A DNA stretch of 64,000 bases from Hevea brasiliensis (taxonomy: Eukaryota; Streptophyta; Magnoliopsida; Malpighiales; Euphorbiaceae), in NCBI RefSeq assembly GCF_030052815.1, contig NC_079510.1, positions 41,138,853-41,202,852 on the forward strand. Reading direction: 5' to 3'. The notes beneath the pieces were generated by a model. That model ran no database searches. It saw only the letters and a list, made by a program, of their open reading frames with translations, and had not been told where the DNA came from. Position 1 is the first letter of the stretch, and each line of letters opens with the position of its first letter. This document shows positions 49,667 to 61,146 of this stretch, piece after piece. Both the position numbers and the translations under genes were made by a program.

Positions 49667-50290
49667 TGCAAAAAATTATTTCCTTTTTGGGAAATAATTT
49701 GGCTGTTTCACAGCTTACGATTGCGCGGATATGTTAAATACTGAGTATATCACCTGAAATTACGCTCTCACTTCTCAGATCAAATAATTGTGGGAACTAA
49801 CTCTACTGTATGCAGCTTCGTTAATCTCATGAATAATAAGTAATTAAAGGCAAGTGAAATGAAATTGAATGCTTTAATTACTTAAAAGGAAAATATAAAG
49901 CTTGAAATTAAATATAAGAGTTTTGAAAAAAAAAAAACATAAATAAAGATAAAAAACTGCTAAAATCTAGTTGAGATGTTGTTGTTGATATTGTTGGGGG
50001 CTTTTACGTTGCAGCACATCTGATTCTTATAGCTTTTTTTGCAGGTATCTAAAAAACTCTGAAAGACATTTTACCACATTCTACAATTATCAGTAATTAC
50101 ATTTCCACTCTTTAAAACTGCTACTAACTTTCTTCTTTTAGATAACCATCCAATAACTACTAGATATTTAATTATTAATTATTTTAGGCCATAAATTAAT
50201 TAAATTAATAAAATTAAATTAATTTCACAAAAAAATTAATATAATTAATTTTTAAGCCTAAAAATAATTAATAAATAAATTAATTATTTT
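49667..50290 (-). repeat. 5' LTR of the gag-only element
   Basis: Direct repeat of 44588-45430, with matching words over about 600 bp. It is followed on its right by a (TTA)n run. Confidence 0.7.
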
Positions 50291-50372
50291 TAGTGTAAAG
50301 AGAATCAGATCTAATTTTACTTTAAAAGATATTTTTATAAAGAAAGAATTATCCAAATCATATATAAAACAC

Positions 50373-50375
<3 letters not shown>

Positions 50376-50427
<52 letters not shown>
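50376..50427. repeat. (TTA)n microsatellite
   Basis: About 17 perfect TTA units. A short (TA)n run follows at 50634-50660. Confidence 0.95.
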
Positions 50428-50617
50428 TTATTTTATTTTTTTTAGATTCGATGTGAGACAACACAATAGCTGAGCTTCTATGAACCATTTTTATTCAAAG
50501 GGAGAGGAGGTTTTATAGTTTCAAATTCCCAACATTACTCCACCGTATATAATGTATAATGCAAACGACAAGCAATAATAAATATATATGGTTGCCATAT
50601 AACTGAGTGTTTATCTT

Positions 50618-50664
<47 letters not shown>

Positions 50665-50860
50665 AGAGTTAAACTTCTCTTTTGAATTTTGACCCATTTG
50701 CTCTCCGAATGAATTAATATCCATCCAATTCCTTGCACTTGGGATGGATCATAGATGCGTATTAATGGATTGGATAACATTGGTTTTTTCTAATTGATAG
50801 TTGAATTTATTATTTCCCAACAGAAGATTGACGACCTTATCTCCAACTTCCCAACGTTAC

Positions 50861-50891
<31 letters not shown>

Positions 50892-51342
50892 GGAGTTCTC
50901 GCATGTGGGGTTATCCAACTCAATTATAGAAAGTGTAGTTTTTGCTCAAAACAGAAATTGATGACAAATGTATCAAAGTGTCTTGCGTGATGGAAATGGG
51001 CCCATGCCTAGCTCCAGCCATTTCCTCTTTTTTGCATTATCAAAGCACCTACTTGTGGAAATTAAGTGGAAAACATGAATAAATCCAGGCCATAAATGTT
51101 ACAAATATTTTAAAATTAACACCTCCTTGCAATCAAAGTGGGATGATCTTTATATATACAAGATATATAAGCAAGGTCATTCTGATTTTTATTTTATTTA
51201 TTTTTTTCATTATTCTAAATACAACTTCATTATCACATAACTAAAAACTGACCAATAATTAAGCCTTGCTGTCTTTATAAATATACATATACACTCCGTT
51301 GACAAGCTTAACTTGTTGATGGTCGGTGTGCATATATAGCAT

Positions 51343-51701
51343 TCAATTCCACAGCTTTCTACCTTGCCGTGACAAATGACTATCACCCCTACTGTAATGA
51401 CCAGCTGGTGGAGAATCATGCTTACCAGTATCGATTTTTTTTTCCTTTAAATTTCCAGGCCTTCCACTCTTCTTCTCCCCTGCAAAAAGAAAACGATAAA
51501 TATATGTAAGAACTCATGTTAAATACATTAATGGTTAAATATTTAACAAACTGAAAATATTAAAAAAAATTTAAACTTGCACTCACTGGGATTGAGAACT
51601 TTGGTTTGATCATCAGCCATAACTGTTTCTAATAAAGGAAACATAAGTAAAAGCAAGATCATCGAAACAATAAGTAACCCCCTGCAACTACAGCCAACCA
51701 T
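51343..51701 (-). CDS. Small secreted peptide precursor, copy B, 2 exons, 83 aa
   Basis: Exon 1 is 51587-51701 and exon 2 is 51343-51479, phase 1, GT-AG (CCCA|GTGAGT ... TGCAG|GGG). The signal peptide core is LLIVSMILLLLMFP with probable cleavage after TVMA. The spacer is REKKSGRPGNLKEKKID and the C-terminal region is TGKHDSPPAGHYSRGD plus SHLSRQGRKLWN. The last 27 residues are identical to copy C although the genes differ at four synonymous positions there. Three residues shorter than copy A, in the N-terminal CR motif. No family assignment. The basic LSRQGRK could be a processing site (inference). Confidence 0.82.
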
Positions 51702-51765
51702 TTTCTTTGAAAAAAAAATCACTTAAGAAGATAAATGTGTATGGCTTCCCTCTTTTCAGCATGTG

Positions 51766-51773
51766 TATATATA
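51766..51773 (-). promoter_or_regulatory. TATA box of peptide gene copy B
   Basis: TATATATA in the shared context GTGTATATATAGGC, 65 bp upstream of the ATG on the minus strand. Confidence 0.6.
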
Positions 51774-54700
51774 GGCCAGAGAATAAAAATGAAATCGTGA
51801 ATTAGAAGGAAATTACTTGTCACCTTCTTACAATCGGAAAATATATAGCTTTTTTCTCGTTCCGTAATGGGTAAGAGCTCAACCAGCTGATCGTGAAGCA
51901 CCCACCAAGATGGAAAATGCATGAGAAATGCTTTGACGACTGCCTTCGGATATATTATATTATTTTGTAGTGATTGACTTAATTTTCATTGGAAGTAATT
52001 TGCGCCTTCAATTTTTGGTATAAAATGGATGTATAATTAAGATAAAAATATGAAAATTTTTTTATGGGCAGCAAAATTTTATGAATAAAAAAGATATATG
52101 AAATTTATTGGATATTTTTTTTAATAATTGATTTTAAGATTCGAATACGATAGACACAATTTGTATCACTGAATTTACTAAAAAAATCTTTAACTTACAC
52201 TCAGAATATACCTCTGCATTTACCTATAAAGACGTTTTTCTCTTTTTTAAAAAAAAAAATTAAAGCTCATGAATATAGTGTACGCAGTTATTTTATTTTT
52301 GATATTTGTTCTACTTGATGGCAATAGATTTTCCTTTTTAACGTCTCATTCCCAAGATTTTATAGAAAGACAAGTAAGCATTTAAAGAAATTATATAATA
52401 TCTTTAGAGATCATCTCAAAATATTATTAAATAATTTTTAAAATTTATAATGACTTAATATTTTATTCACCTCCTACAATTTTAAGGGTTTTTTTTTATG
52501 TCTATCAACTTTAATTTGTATATTAAAAATACTTGAATTTTAATTTAATATCATGCAAAGTCTCTCTGACTAGATTCTACAGAATACTCCAATAAAAAAC
52601 TTATCTAAACATGATTAGTGGATTAGAAACAATGAAAAACATTTCTCTGTGACATGTTTTAAAAAAAAAAAAAGTCTCTAATTAGATATGGTTGAAACAT
52701 TAATGATTATTCTTTCATTTCATCTAATTTTTTCATTATTTTTGAGCAGATCAAACTCTGATTTATTTTGTATTGTGTCTAATCTATCTAAGTATATCTA
52801 GTTACAGGAATTTTAAGTAGTATTAAATTAAAATTTAAGTATTTTAATGATATTAATTAAAATTTAAAAATAATGATAAAATAACTTTTAAAATTAAAAA
52901 ATGATAAGTGAAATTAAATCAATTTATAATTTATTTATCATTAAATATAACATGCTTATATAAAATTACGATAGTAGTAAATAAATATTTTAGGATTTGA
53001 GGGAAAAAATTTCTATTGAACGTGTAAATCATTAAATTATAATGTTTTAAACAGAATAATTTAACGCTTGCCAAAATCATGAGAAATATTAGAGTGAATT
53101 TGTTATTCTATATAGGCATGTGGTGTAGAATTACAAATCAATCATAAATTGACACATATATATATATATAGTTGTTAATTTAAAAAAAAAAAATTAATTA
53201 TTTAATATTTATAAATTTATAGATTTTTTTTTGTTTTTTAGAACTTATCCCTACGTACTTATTTATTTATTATTAGTGTCTCATGTATAATTGCTTACGT
53301 AAATCAATGCTTTATTCTGCAATTTTCCCAAATCCACCAACCACAAGAGAGGGACCACAGCCACCCCTATATCCCTTCGCTTCACCAACAAGGAAACGAC
53401 ACTGCATATCCCCTTACTATTCCCTCACCGCTCCTTTTTCTTTTTTCAACCTTGCTAATATTTCTGCCATCTTTACCTAATTTTCTTTCCTCTGAAAAAA
53501 AAAAAAATCTGTTTCTCTATTGTCTTCTTCTCCTTCTCTCTTCTGTAGCCATACCTAATCAATAAATGCTGTTTAAAACTAATTTATCGCATTCAAGATA
53601 TAAATATATGTTATTATTATTTTTTGTGGATTTAAAATTTAGGACATTTTTTTATGATCTCGAATTGTAATTCGACTTGAAAAATTTTACGCTGCGATCC
53701 GATTGAAATAAAAAGTGAGATCTATGGTGGTTGCGAAGGTCATGAGCAAATAGGCCAGGGCCGAAGCCCACCATTGATCCCCTTGGAGGTGTGAGAGGGT
53801 ATGGATAAGTATAAATATTATAATATTTTATTATTTACGAAAGAATTGTGAGATATTTTAGAAATATATTGGAATTAGGGTTTAAGAGTTCTGATTGATT
53901 GTATCTTACTCTTTTCATCATAGTGAAATTTTTTTCTCTAGTCTTGCTCGTGGACGTAGACCTTATGATTGAATCATGTTAAATTCTGTATTATTCTTAC
54001 TCTCTTTTCAATACTGTGTGATTGTGCGATTTGTGTGTGCGTCTTAGATTTACTTGCTTGTTATAACGATTATTTATATATTTAATAAATAAATTTTATT
54101 ATATATTTTATATCTTAAATTTATAATAAATTAATCAAATTTAAATAAAAAAAATCTCTACATCATCATACCATATAATATAATCAAATTTTTAATTAAA
54201 TTTTAATAGAAAATTTCTACCACAAAAATTTCTTGGCTGATTCCTTTCCGCTCCTGTTGACATTGAGTATCAAATCAACCAGTTTCACATTGATCACTTG
54301 CAACTGCAAGCACTTACACGACTTTCATACATTTATAGGACATATTTTCTTCCAATTGAATGTCAACAGAAATATAAGTTGAAGTTTCCATTTCCTTGAT
54401 AGGAAAAAAAAATTATAACCTACCTTACCAGTCATTTAAATTGAATATTTCATGAATTAATTGAATAAAAAATTATGCCAAAAACTCAAAAATAGCAAAA
54501 AAGAACAAAGCATTCTAACCAAAGCCAAGGCTTCCTTCCCTTGATGTCTCAACCTCCGAATCCCCACAATCCAGATTCATCACTAGCAGCCATTAGAGGG
54601 TGGTGCACACAAAGCCTACGAATTCTCACTCTCATATAGTTTTAAAGGTAAGTGACCACTAGGCGATCGACGTGACACACTAGAGATGCCATGCACCGGT

Positions 54701-55796
54701 TCATACGACCTTCACAGAGCCAACACAGACCACAATATTGTCGACTGCACTGTTAGAGTTGCCAAAGCCAAGCAAATTGTCAAATAAAAGAACACCACAT
54801 GACTTAAAAAAAAAAAAAAAAAAAAAACGAACACCATGCATGCAATAATAAATATATATGCTTGCCATCATTTTTCTTAGAAAAAATAATTGTAAGAGTT
54901 AACATTTCTCTTTTTCTTAAATTTTTATAAAATAGTTTTGATCCATTTGCTCTCCGAATAAATTAATATGTATCCAATTCCTTGAACTTAGGATAGATAC
55001 ATATTATATATTATTGGATTGGATAATATTGGTTTTTGCTAATTGATAATTATAATTTATTATTTGACTCTTATAAATTGTGTACGCCATTTTCTTAATC
55101 ATTTGTAAGATATAATCATGGATTATTTCCTTAATTATATCCTTATTCTCAATCATTTTTAGAAGATGTTTTGTACATATTTTTTTCAAAGAAAACAATA
55201 TATAGTTGAAGGTGATAAGGGCAAAGACAAAAGCAAGGGTACGATGCAAATGCTCATTGATCCTCCCTGAACCATCTTTGTTCAACCAACAGAAGATCGA
55301 CGACCTCACCTCCAACTTCCCAACGTTACTCTGTGTGTGTGTGTGTGTGTGTGTGTTTGTGTGGAGTCCTCGCATGTGGGGTTATCCAACTCAATTATAG
55401 AAAGTATAGTTTTTGCTCAAAACACAAATTGATGGCAAATGTATCAAAGTGTCTTGCGTGATGGAAATGGGCTCATGCCTCTAACCATTTCCCAAGCTCT
55501 TGCATTATCAAAGCACCTACTTGTGGAAATTAAGTGGAAACCATGAATCCAGGCTATAATTTTAAAATTAACACCTCCCTGCTATATATCAAAGTGGGAT
55601 GATCTTTATATATATAATATATATAAGCAAGGTCATTCTTATTTTTATTTTATTTATTTTTTTCATTATTCTAAATACAACTTCATTATCACATAAATAA
55701 AAACTGACTAATAATTAAGCCTTGCTGTCTTTATAAGTATACATATACACTACATTGAAGAGCTTAACTTGTTGATGGTCGGTGTATAAATAGCAT

Positions 55797-56153
55797 TCAA
55801 TTCCACAGCTTTCTACCTTGCCGAGACAAGTGACTATCACCCCTGCTGTAATGACCAGCTGGTGGTGAATCATGCTTACCAGTATTGATTTTATTTTCCT
55901 TTAAATTTTCATGCCTTTCACTCTTCTTCTCTCCTGAAAAAAGAAAACGATAAATATATGTAAGAACTCATGTTAAATACATTAATGGTTAAATACTTAA
56001 CAAACTGAAAAAAAAAAAAAATTAAAACTCTCACTTACTGGGATTGAGAACTTTGGTTTGATCATCAGCCATAACTGTTTCCAATGGAGGAAACATAAGT
56101 AAAAGCAAGATCATCGAAACAATAAGCAACTCCCTGCAACTACAGCCAACCAT
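55797..56153 (-). CDS. Small secreted peptide precursor, copy C, 2 exons, 83 aa
   Basis: Exon 1 is 56039-56153 and exon 2 is 55797-55933, phase 1, GT-AG (CCCA|GTAAGT ... TTCAG|GAG). The signal peptide is as in copy B with CREL in place of CRGL. The spacer is REKKSERHENLKENKIN, differing from B at five amino acids. The C-terminal 27 residues (GKHDSPPAGHYSRGD ... GRKLWN) are identical to B. All start, stop and splice signals are intact. Confidence 0.82.
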
Positions 56154-56218
56154 TTTCTTTAAAAAAAAATTCACTTAAAGAAGATAAATGTGTATAGCTT
56201 CTCTCTTTTCTGCATGTG

Positions 56219-56226
56219 TATATATA
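56219..56226 (-). promoter_or_regulatory. TATA box of peptide gene copy C
   Basis: TATATATA in GTGTATATATAGGC as in copy B, 66 bp upstream of the ATG on the minus strand. Confidence 0.6.
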
Positions 56227-58164
56227 GGCTAGAGGATAACAATGAAATCGTGAATTAGAGAGAAATTACTTGTCGCCTTCTTACAATCGGAAGATATACA
56301 GCTTTTTCCTCGTTCCGTAATGGGGTGGAGCTCAACCAGCAGCTCGCGAAGCACCCACCAAGATGGAAAATGCATGAGAAATGCTTTGACGACTGCCTTC
56401 GGATATATTATATTATTATTTTTTTTTAGTGATTGACTTAATTTTCGTTGAAATTTAAATTTAAGTACATTTAATGTTATAGTATATTGAAAATGTTATT
56501 GGAAATAATTTGCGCGTTCAATTTTTGGTTTAAAATGGATATATAATTAGGATAACAGATATATGAAATTTATTAATTTTTTTTTTTTAATAATGCACTT
56601 CAAAATTCGAATACGAAATCTAGAGACCATTTATATCACTGAATTTAGTAAAAAATCTTTAGCTTACATCCAGAATACACCTCTGCATTTACCTATAAAG
56701 ACGTTTTTCTCTTTTTTAGAAAAAAAAAAAAAAATTTCAAGAATATAGTACACAGTTTTTTTTTTATTATTATGTGTTCTACTTGATGAGAATATATTTT
56801 CTTTTTCAACGTCTCATTCTCAAAATTTTATAGAAAAACAATTAAGCATTTGAAGAAATTATATAATATTTTTTTAATTTCATGTATAAAGAATAATTTA
56901 TTTGAAATGACAAATGAGATCATCTTAAAATATTACAATTATTAAATAATTTTTAATTAAAAATTATATTAATTTAGAATGACTTAATATTTTATTAACT
57001 ATCTCACAATTTTAATATTATTTTATTATCTTTCCTCAACTTAAATTTGTATATCAAAAATGCATAAACCTTAATTTAATATCACACAAAATCTTTCTGA
57101 CTAAACTTTGTTGAGTACTCCAATAAAAAATTAGTCTAAACATGACTCGGTGAATTAGACACAATGAAAAATACTTCTCTTTTTTCTTTGACGTGTGGAG
57201 AAAAAAGTCTCTCTAATTATAGTTGAAACATTATTAATCACTCTTTCATCTAATTTTTCTTTATTTTTTAACATATCAAACTCTGAATTATTTTTTATTG
57301 CATCTAATCTATTTAGGTATGTCTATAATTAAAGGGACTTCATGTAATATTAAATTAAAATTTAAATATTTTTATAATATAAATTAAAATTTAAAAATAA
57401 TAATAAAATAATTCTTAAAATTGAGAAATAATGAATAAAATTAAATCAACGTATAATTTATGTATTATTTTATATAACGTATTTATTTAATATTTATAGA
57501 TTGTTAAAATATACCTTTACATATTTATTTATTATTAATTTATTATTTTATGTAGAATTGTCTAAATAAATCACTGCTTTATTCTATAATTATTCTAAAT
57601 CCACCCACCACAAGAGAGGCACCACAGCCACCAGTTGCGAAATTGCCCCCCTATATCCCTTCGCTTCACCAAGAAGGAAACGACACTCCCTTTACCATTC
57701 CCTCATCGCTCCTTTTCTTTTTTCAACCTTGTTAATATTTCTGCTATTTTTTTTCTCTTAAAAAAAAAAATCCCTTTCTCCATGTCTCCTTCTCCTTCTC
57801 TCTTCTCCAGCCATATCTAATAAACAAATGCAACATTTGATGGGCAATAATACAATGTAATTTAATTAATTTTAAATTAAATTTTAATAGAATTTTCTAC
57901 CCCAAAATTTCTTGGCTGATTCCTATCCTCACCCATTGACATTTAATATCAAATCAAGCAGTTTCACATTGATCACTTGCAACTTCAAGCACTCACACAA
58001 CTTTCATACTTTCATAGCACATATTTTCTTCCAATTGAATGTCAGCAGAAATATAAGTTGAAGTTTCCATTTCCTTTATCGGGAAAAAAATTATAACCTA
58101 CATTACCATTCATTTAAATGAAATATATTTCATGAATTAATTGAATAAAAATTTGTAATTTTGA

Positions 58165-58570
58165 CCTATAAAGACGTTTTTCTCTTTTTTTTTTTTTAAA
58201 AAAAGTTCATATAAGTTCATGAATATATTACGAAGTTTTTTTTTTTCTAATATTTGTTCTACTTGATGACAATATATTTTCTTTTTCAACGTCTCATTCC
58301 AAGATTTTATAGAAAAACAAGTAAGCATTTGAAGAAATTATATAATATCTTTATAATTCCATGTATAAAAGATAATTTATTTGAAATAACAAATCAATTT
58401 ATTGATTATCCCAAAATATTATAATTATTAAATAATTTTTTAAATAACATTATAATTATTTATATATTAATTTATAATGACTTAATATTTTATTCACCTC
58501 CCATAAAGGTTGTTCTATTGCGTCTTGCAACTTCAAATTGTATCTAAAAAATACTTGAATCTTAATTTAA
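58165..58570. repeat. Partial fourth copy (D) of the segmental duplication
   Basis: Starts with CCTATAAAGACGTTTTTCTC, the internal landmark of copies B (52229) and C (56692), and stays similar through GTTCTACTTGATG, AACGTCTCATTC and AGAAATTATATAAT to about 58570. It joins directly to the end of copy C. It lacks the peptide gene, so the breakpoint lies inside the unit. Confidence 0.75.
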
Positions 58571-59358
58571 TATCACATAAATTGTCTCTTAAATGTAATT
58601 GGAGACAAGTATAGAGATAAATATATATTTGACATTGATTTAATCTTTAGAGATAAATAAATTTGTCTATATTAATAACTTATAGAAATTAAAAAAAAAA
58701 TCTCCCTTTACATTTTAACAAACATATTATTTGCCTTTAAATTTATTTTTAAAAACAAATTAAATTGATCTTAATTGTTTATACTAAAATTTCTAAATTT
58801 ACTTTTAGAATCAAATAAATTTATTTCCAATAATATTTTCTAAAAATAAATTATCATTATATATTAATTTCTTCATATCATTCATTATTAATTAATATAA
58901 ATGCATTTATTTGTCTTTAATAATACAATATTTATTTACTATTATAATATAAATGAAATTTCTTTAAATTACTAAAGATCATAAATATTATTTAAAATAA
59001 ATATAATTTAAAAAAATAAACTATAACTAGCAGGCCTGTATTTGGACTCTATTTTTTACTTGAAATGTCAAGGAAGGAGAATTGTCTTTTATAGGAAGAC
59101 ATTACCTCTCAAGTCCTCCAAAAAAGGACATTTTTCAATTCATCATATAAATACCTTCACCATAATAAAGAATTAATAATATATTATATTATATAATCAA
59201 TTTTTATTATAGTACTTACATATTTTTTAAATACAAATTTAATTAAAAATAATAATTAAAAAATAAATATATTAATATATATAATTAATAAATTAAATTC
59301 ATTAAGATATTTATGGTTTAATGGTAAAAGTGGGTTTTATCAAATTTTTTAATTTTTT
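58571..59358. other. AT-rich intergenic region
   Basis: No coding signal or recognised repeat. It leads directly into the LTR at 59359. Confidence 0.5.
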
Positions 59359-61083
59359 TGTCACGACCCAACCTATGGGCCGGACCGGCACTAGGACCTG
59401 GGCCAGCCTAAAGCCCCCGAGGCCCGTAGTAAGCCTAACTGTTCATTAACCCAACTCTAAGGCCCATTGGGCCCAAATTCAAGAAAACAAATGGACAGAG
59501 TCCGGCCATAAAATGGACTTTCCAACGGGGAGTTTTCGACTCACCCGACCTGTAAACACAATAAACCATCCATTGGGGAGCTCAGCTCACCCTCCACATA
59601 CTCATCAACATAATAATAAATGGGAGCTCAGCTCCCTCATCCAATCCATCAAAACAGACTTAAAATATTAAGTTTACAGGTCCAACATGAATATAATATT
59701 ACAGACCAAATTCAAATAATTACTGCTAACACATGCGGAAATTCTAGGAGTAAATAAAATTACACAAATATCGATAAACAACCTGCGAAGTATAAAAGCA
59801 GGTTAACCCAGAATAAATATCCTCCTGTGGCCTGTAAAAATTTTTGAACAGGAGTGAGCGTTCGACTCAGAGAGTAAAATATCAATCTTAACTATAATCT
59901 CTATAACTATCGAACTAATGCACCTGTAGAGTGAAATGCAACATAAATAACATTTTCACATCATAACATCAAAAGGTAATTTGGAGCACTCACACACCTG
60001 TAGTATCAATCATAACATATGGGAGTGATCCTATCTGACTCTCTTAAATCCAACCTGGTGCGGTAATTACTCAAGCTCGGACTTCCACTTAATAACCAAA
60101 TCGAGGGTCCCAGAATTACTCAAGCGTGACTACCCCTCGAAGGAACGGGTCCCAGCTAATTACTCAAGCCGTGACTACCCCGTCCTATCCATAGTCCACA
60201 CCACATCACACGCACGCCAACGCACGCACACTGCTCCAAATTACCACAACAACATCCATGGCATATTATGATTATGAATGCAACATAAATCGTGCCTAGA
60301 GTTTAACTAAATAAATATATGCATATAAGTGATGCATGGGCATCTGAACATATAATAATATCGAAATTACAATTAAAATTAATATTTTACTCACGGACTT
60401 GACGACAAATTCTTGTGGCGGGGCGGAGGAAGAAGGTTGTCCGGCTCACGACAATCATATTACATTTATTTAATACAATCGACTCAATACAAACAAAGAA
60501 AAAGACCAATTACGTCTAAGTCGTGTAGAAAATCCCGTGAGTCTCCTATACCTAGGACCTACCCAACCCGCAAAAGGGTTCAAAACACACTTCTATACTC
60601 ACAATCCATATATCAGTTCAATCATATCACACAGCCCCTCCCGCCCATCAAATCAGTCATCCATCACAATACGCAAAATTTCAATTTAGTCCTTATTATT
60701 GATCATTTTTGCAAAAACTGCCCAAACAAGCTCTAAAAATTATAAAACTTTGCCCCGCGGTCCTTAGCAATATTACTAAGCTATTGCAAAAAGAATCGTA
60801 ATTTTCTAAGCTACCACGAATATTTTATGGATTTTTAATCCTATTTAAGCATTAGAAAATTACGTAAAAAGAAAGGTTCGGGTTTACCTTTGCCGATTCC
60901 GACTTCGGGAACGCGCTCGGGATGCCTGACAATGGTGGGGTAGCCAAAACCTCGATCCAATTCGGAGACTTTTCCAGAATCTGCATCGGGCGAATTTCAC
61001 ATCTGGCCAATCAGCCGAATTTCCGCGAATTGAGGATACCTACACGAAGCCCAATAATAATATATAAAATCAGGGGTGTTACA
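59359..61083 (-). mobile_element. 3' LTR of a Tekay-like Ty3/gypsy element, 1,725 bp
   Basis: Read on the minus strand it begins TGTAACACCCC and ends GGGTCGTGACA, the same termini as the solo LTR at 1245-3829, and aligns with that LTR from about its base 897 onward. It is immediately preceded (minus strand) by a polypurine tract and pol remnants, so this is the 3' LTR. The 5' LTR would lie beyond the right edge of the window. Confidence 0.92.
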
Positions 61084-61096
61084 TTCTTCCCCCCTT
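61084..61096 (-). other. Polypurine tract of the Tekay-like element
   Basis: Minus strand AAGGGGGGAAGAA directly abuts the LTR start TGTAAC, which is the expected plus-strand primer position. Confidence 0.85.
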
Positions 61097-61146
61097 ACAG
61101 AAAATTCGTCCTCGAATTTTTACACAAGGCAGAATAAAGCACATGA

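Larger units (their letters stand above)
44588..50300 (-). mobile_element. Gag-only LTR retroelement (TR-GAG-like), about 5.7 kb
   Basis: Two direct repeats act as LTRs: 44588 to about 45430 and 49667 to about 50290. Both contain ACAGCTTACGATTG, CTCTACTGTATGCAGCTT, AAGTAATTAAAGGCAAGTGA and TGATTCTTATAGCTTT. They differ by many substitutions, so the insertion is old. The interior (about 4.2 kb) carries a broken gag on the minus strand and no protease, RT, RNase H or integrase. That is the make-up of non-autonomous TR-GAG elements, which rely on an autonomous partner. The boundaries are approximate, and no clear target-site duplication, PBS or PPT was found. It lies between duplication copies A and B. 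Confidence 0.75.
50560..54480. repeat. Segmental duplication, copy B
   Basis: Aligns with copy C at an offset of about 4.27-4.46 kb. Landmarks: AATAATAAATATATATG with CCATTTGCTCTCCGAAT (50570-50710), the TG microsatellite (50862-50885), the peptide gene, ACGTTTTTCTCTTTT (52231), GGAAACGACACT (53392) and TTTCTTGGCTGATTCCT (54226). It carries a private segment at about 53590-54120. Confidence 0.85.
54830..58150. repeat. Segmental duplication, copy C
   Basis: Best match to copy B over nearly its full length. It contains a TG microsatellite (55331-55357), a peptide gene, the ACGTTTTTCTCTTTT block (56700), GGAAACGACACT (57676) and TTTCTTGGCTGATTCCT (57908). Confidence 0.85.

Noticed and set aside
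51210..51419. Minus-strand 69-aa frame overlapping peptide copy B
   Set aside because: It is in another frame of the second exon of the peptide gene and is not conserved as an ORF in copies A and C.
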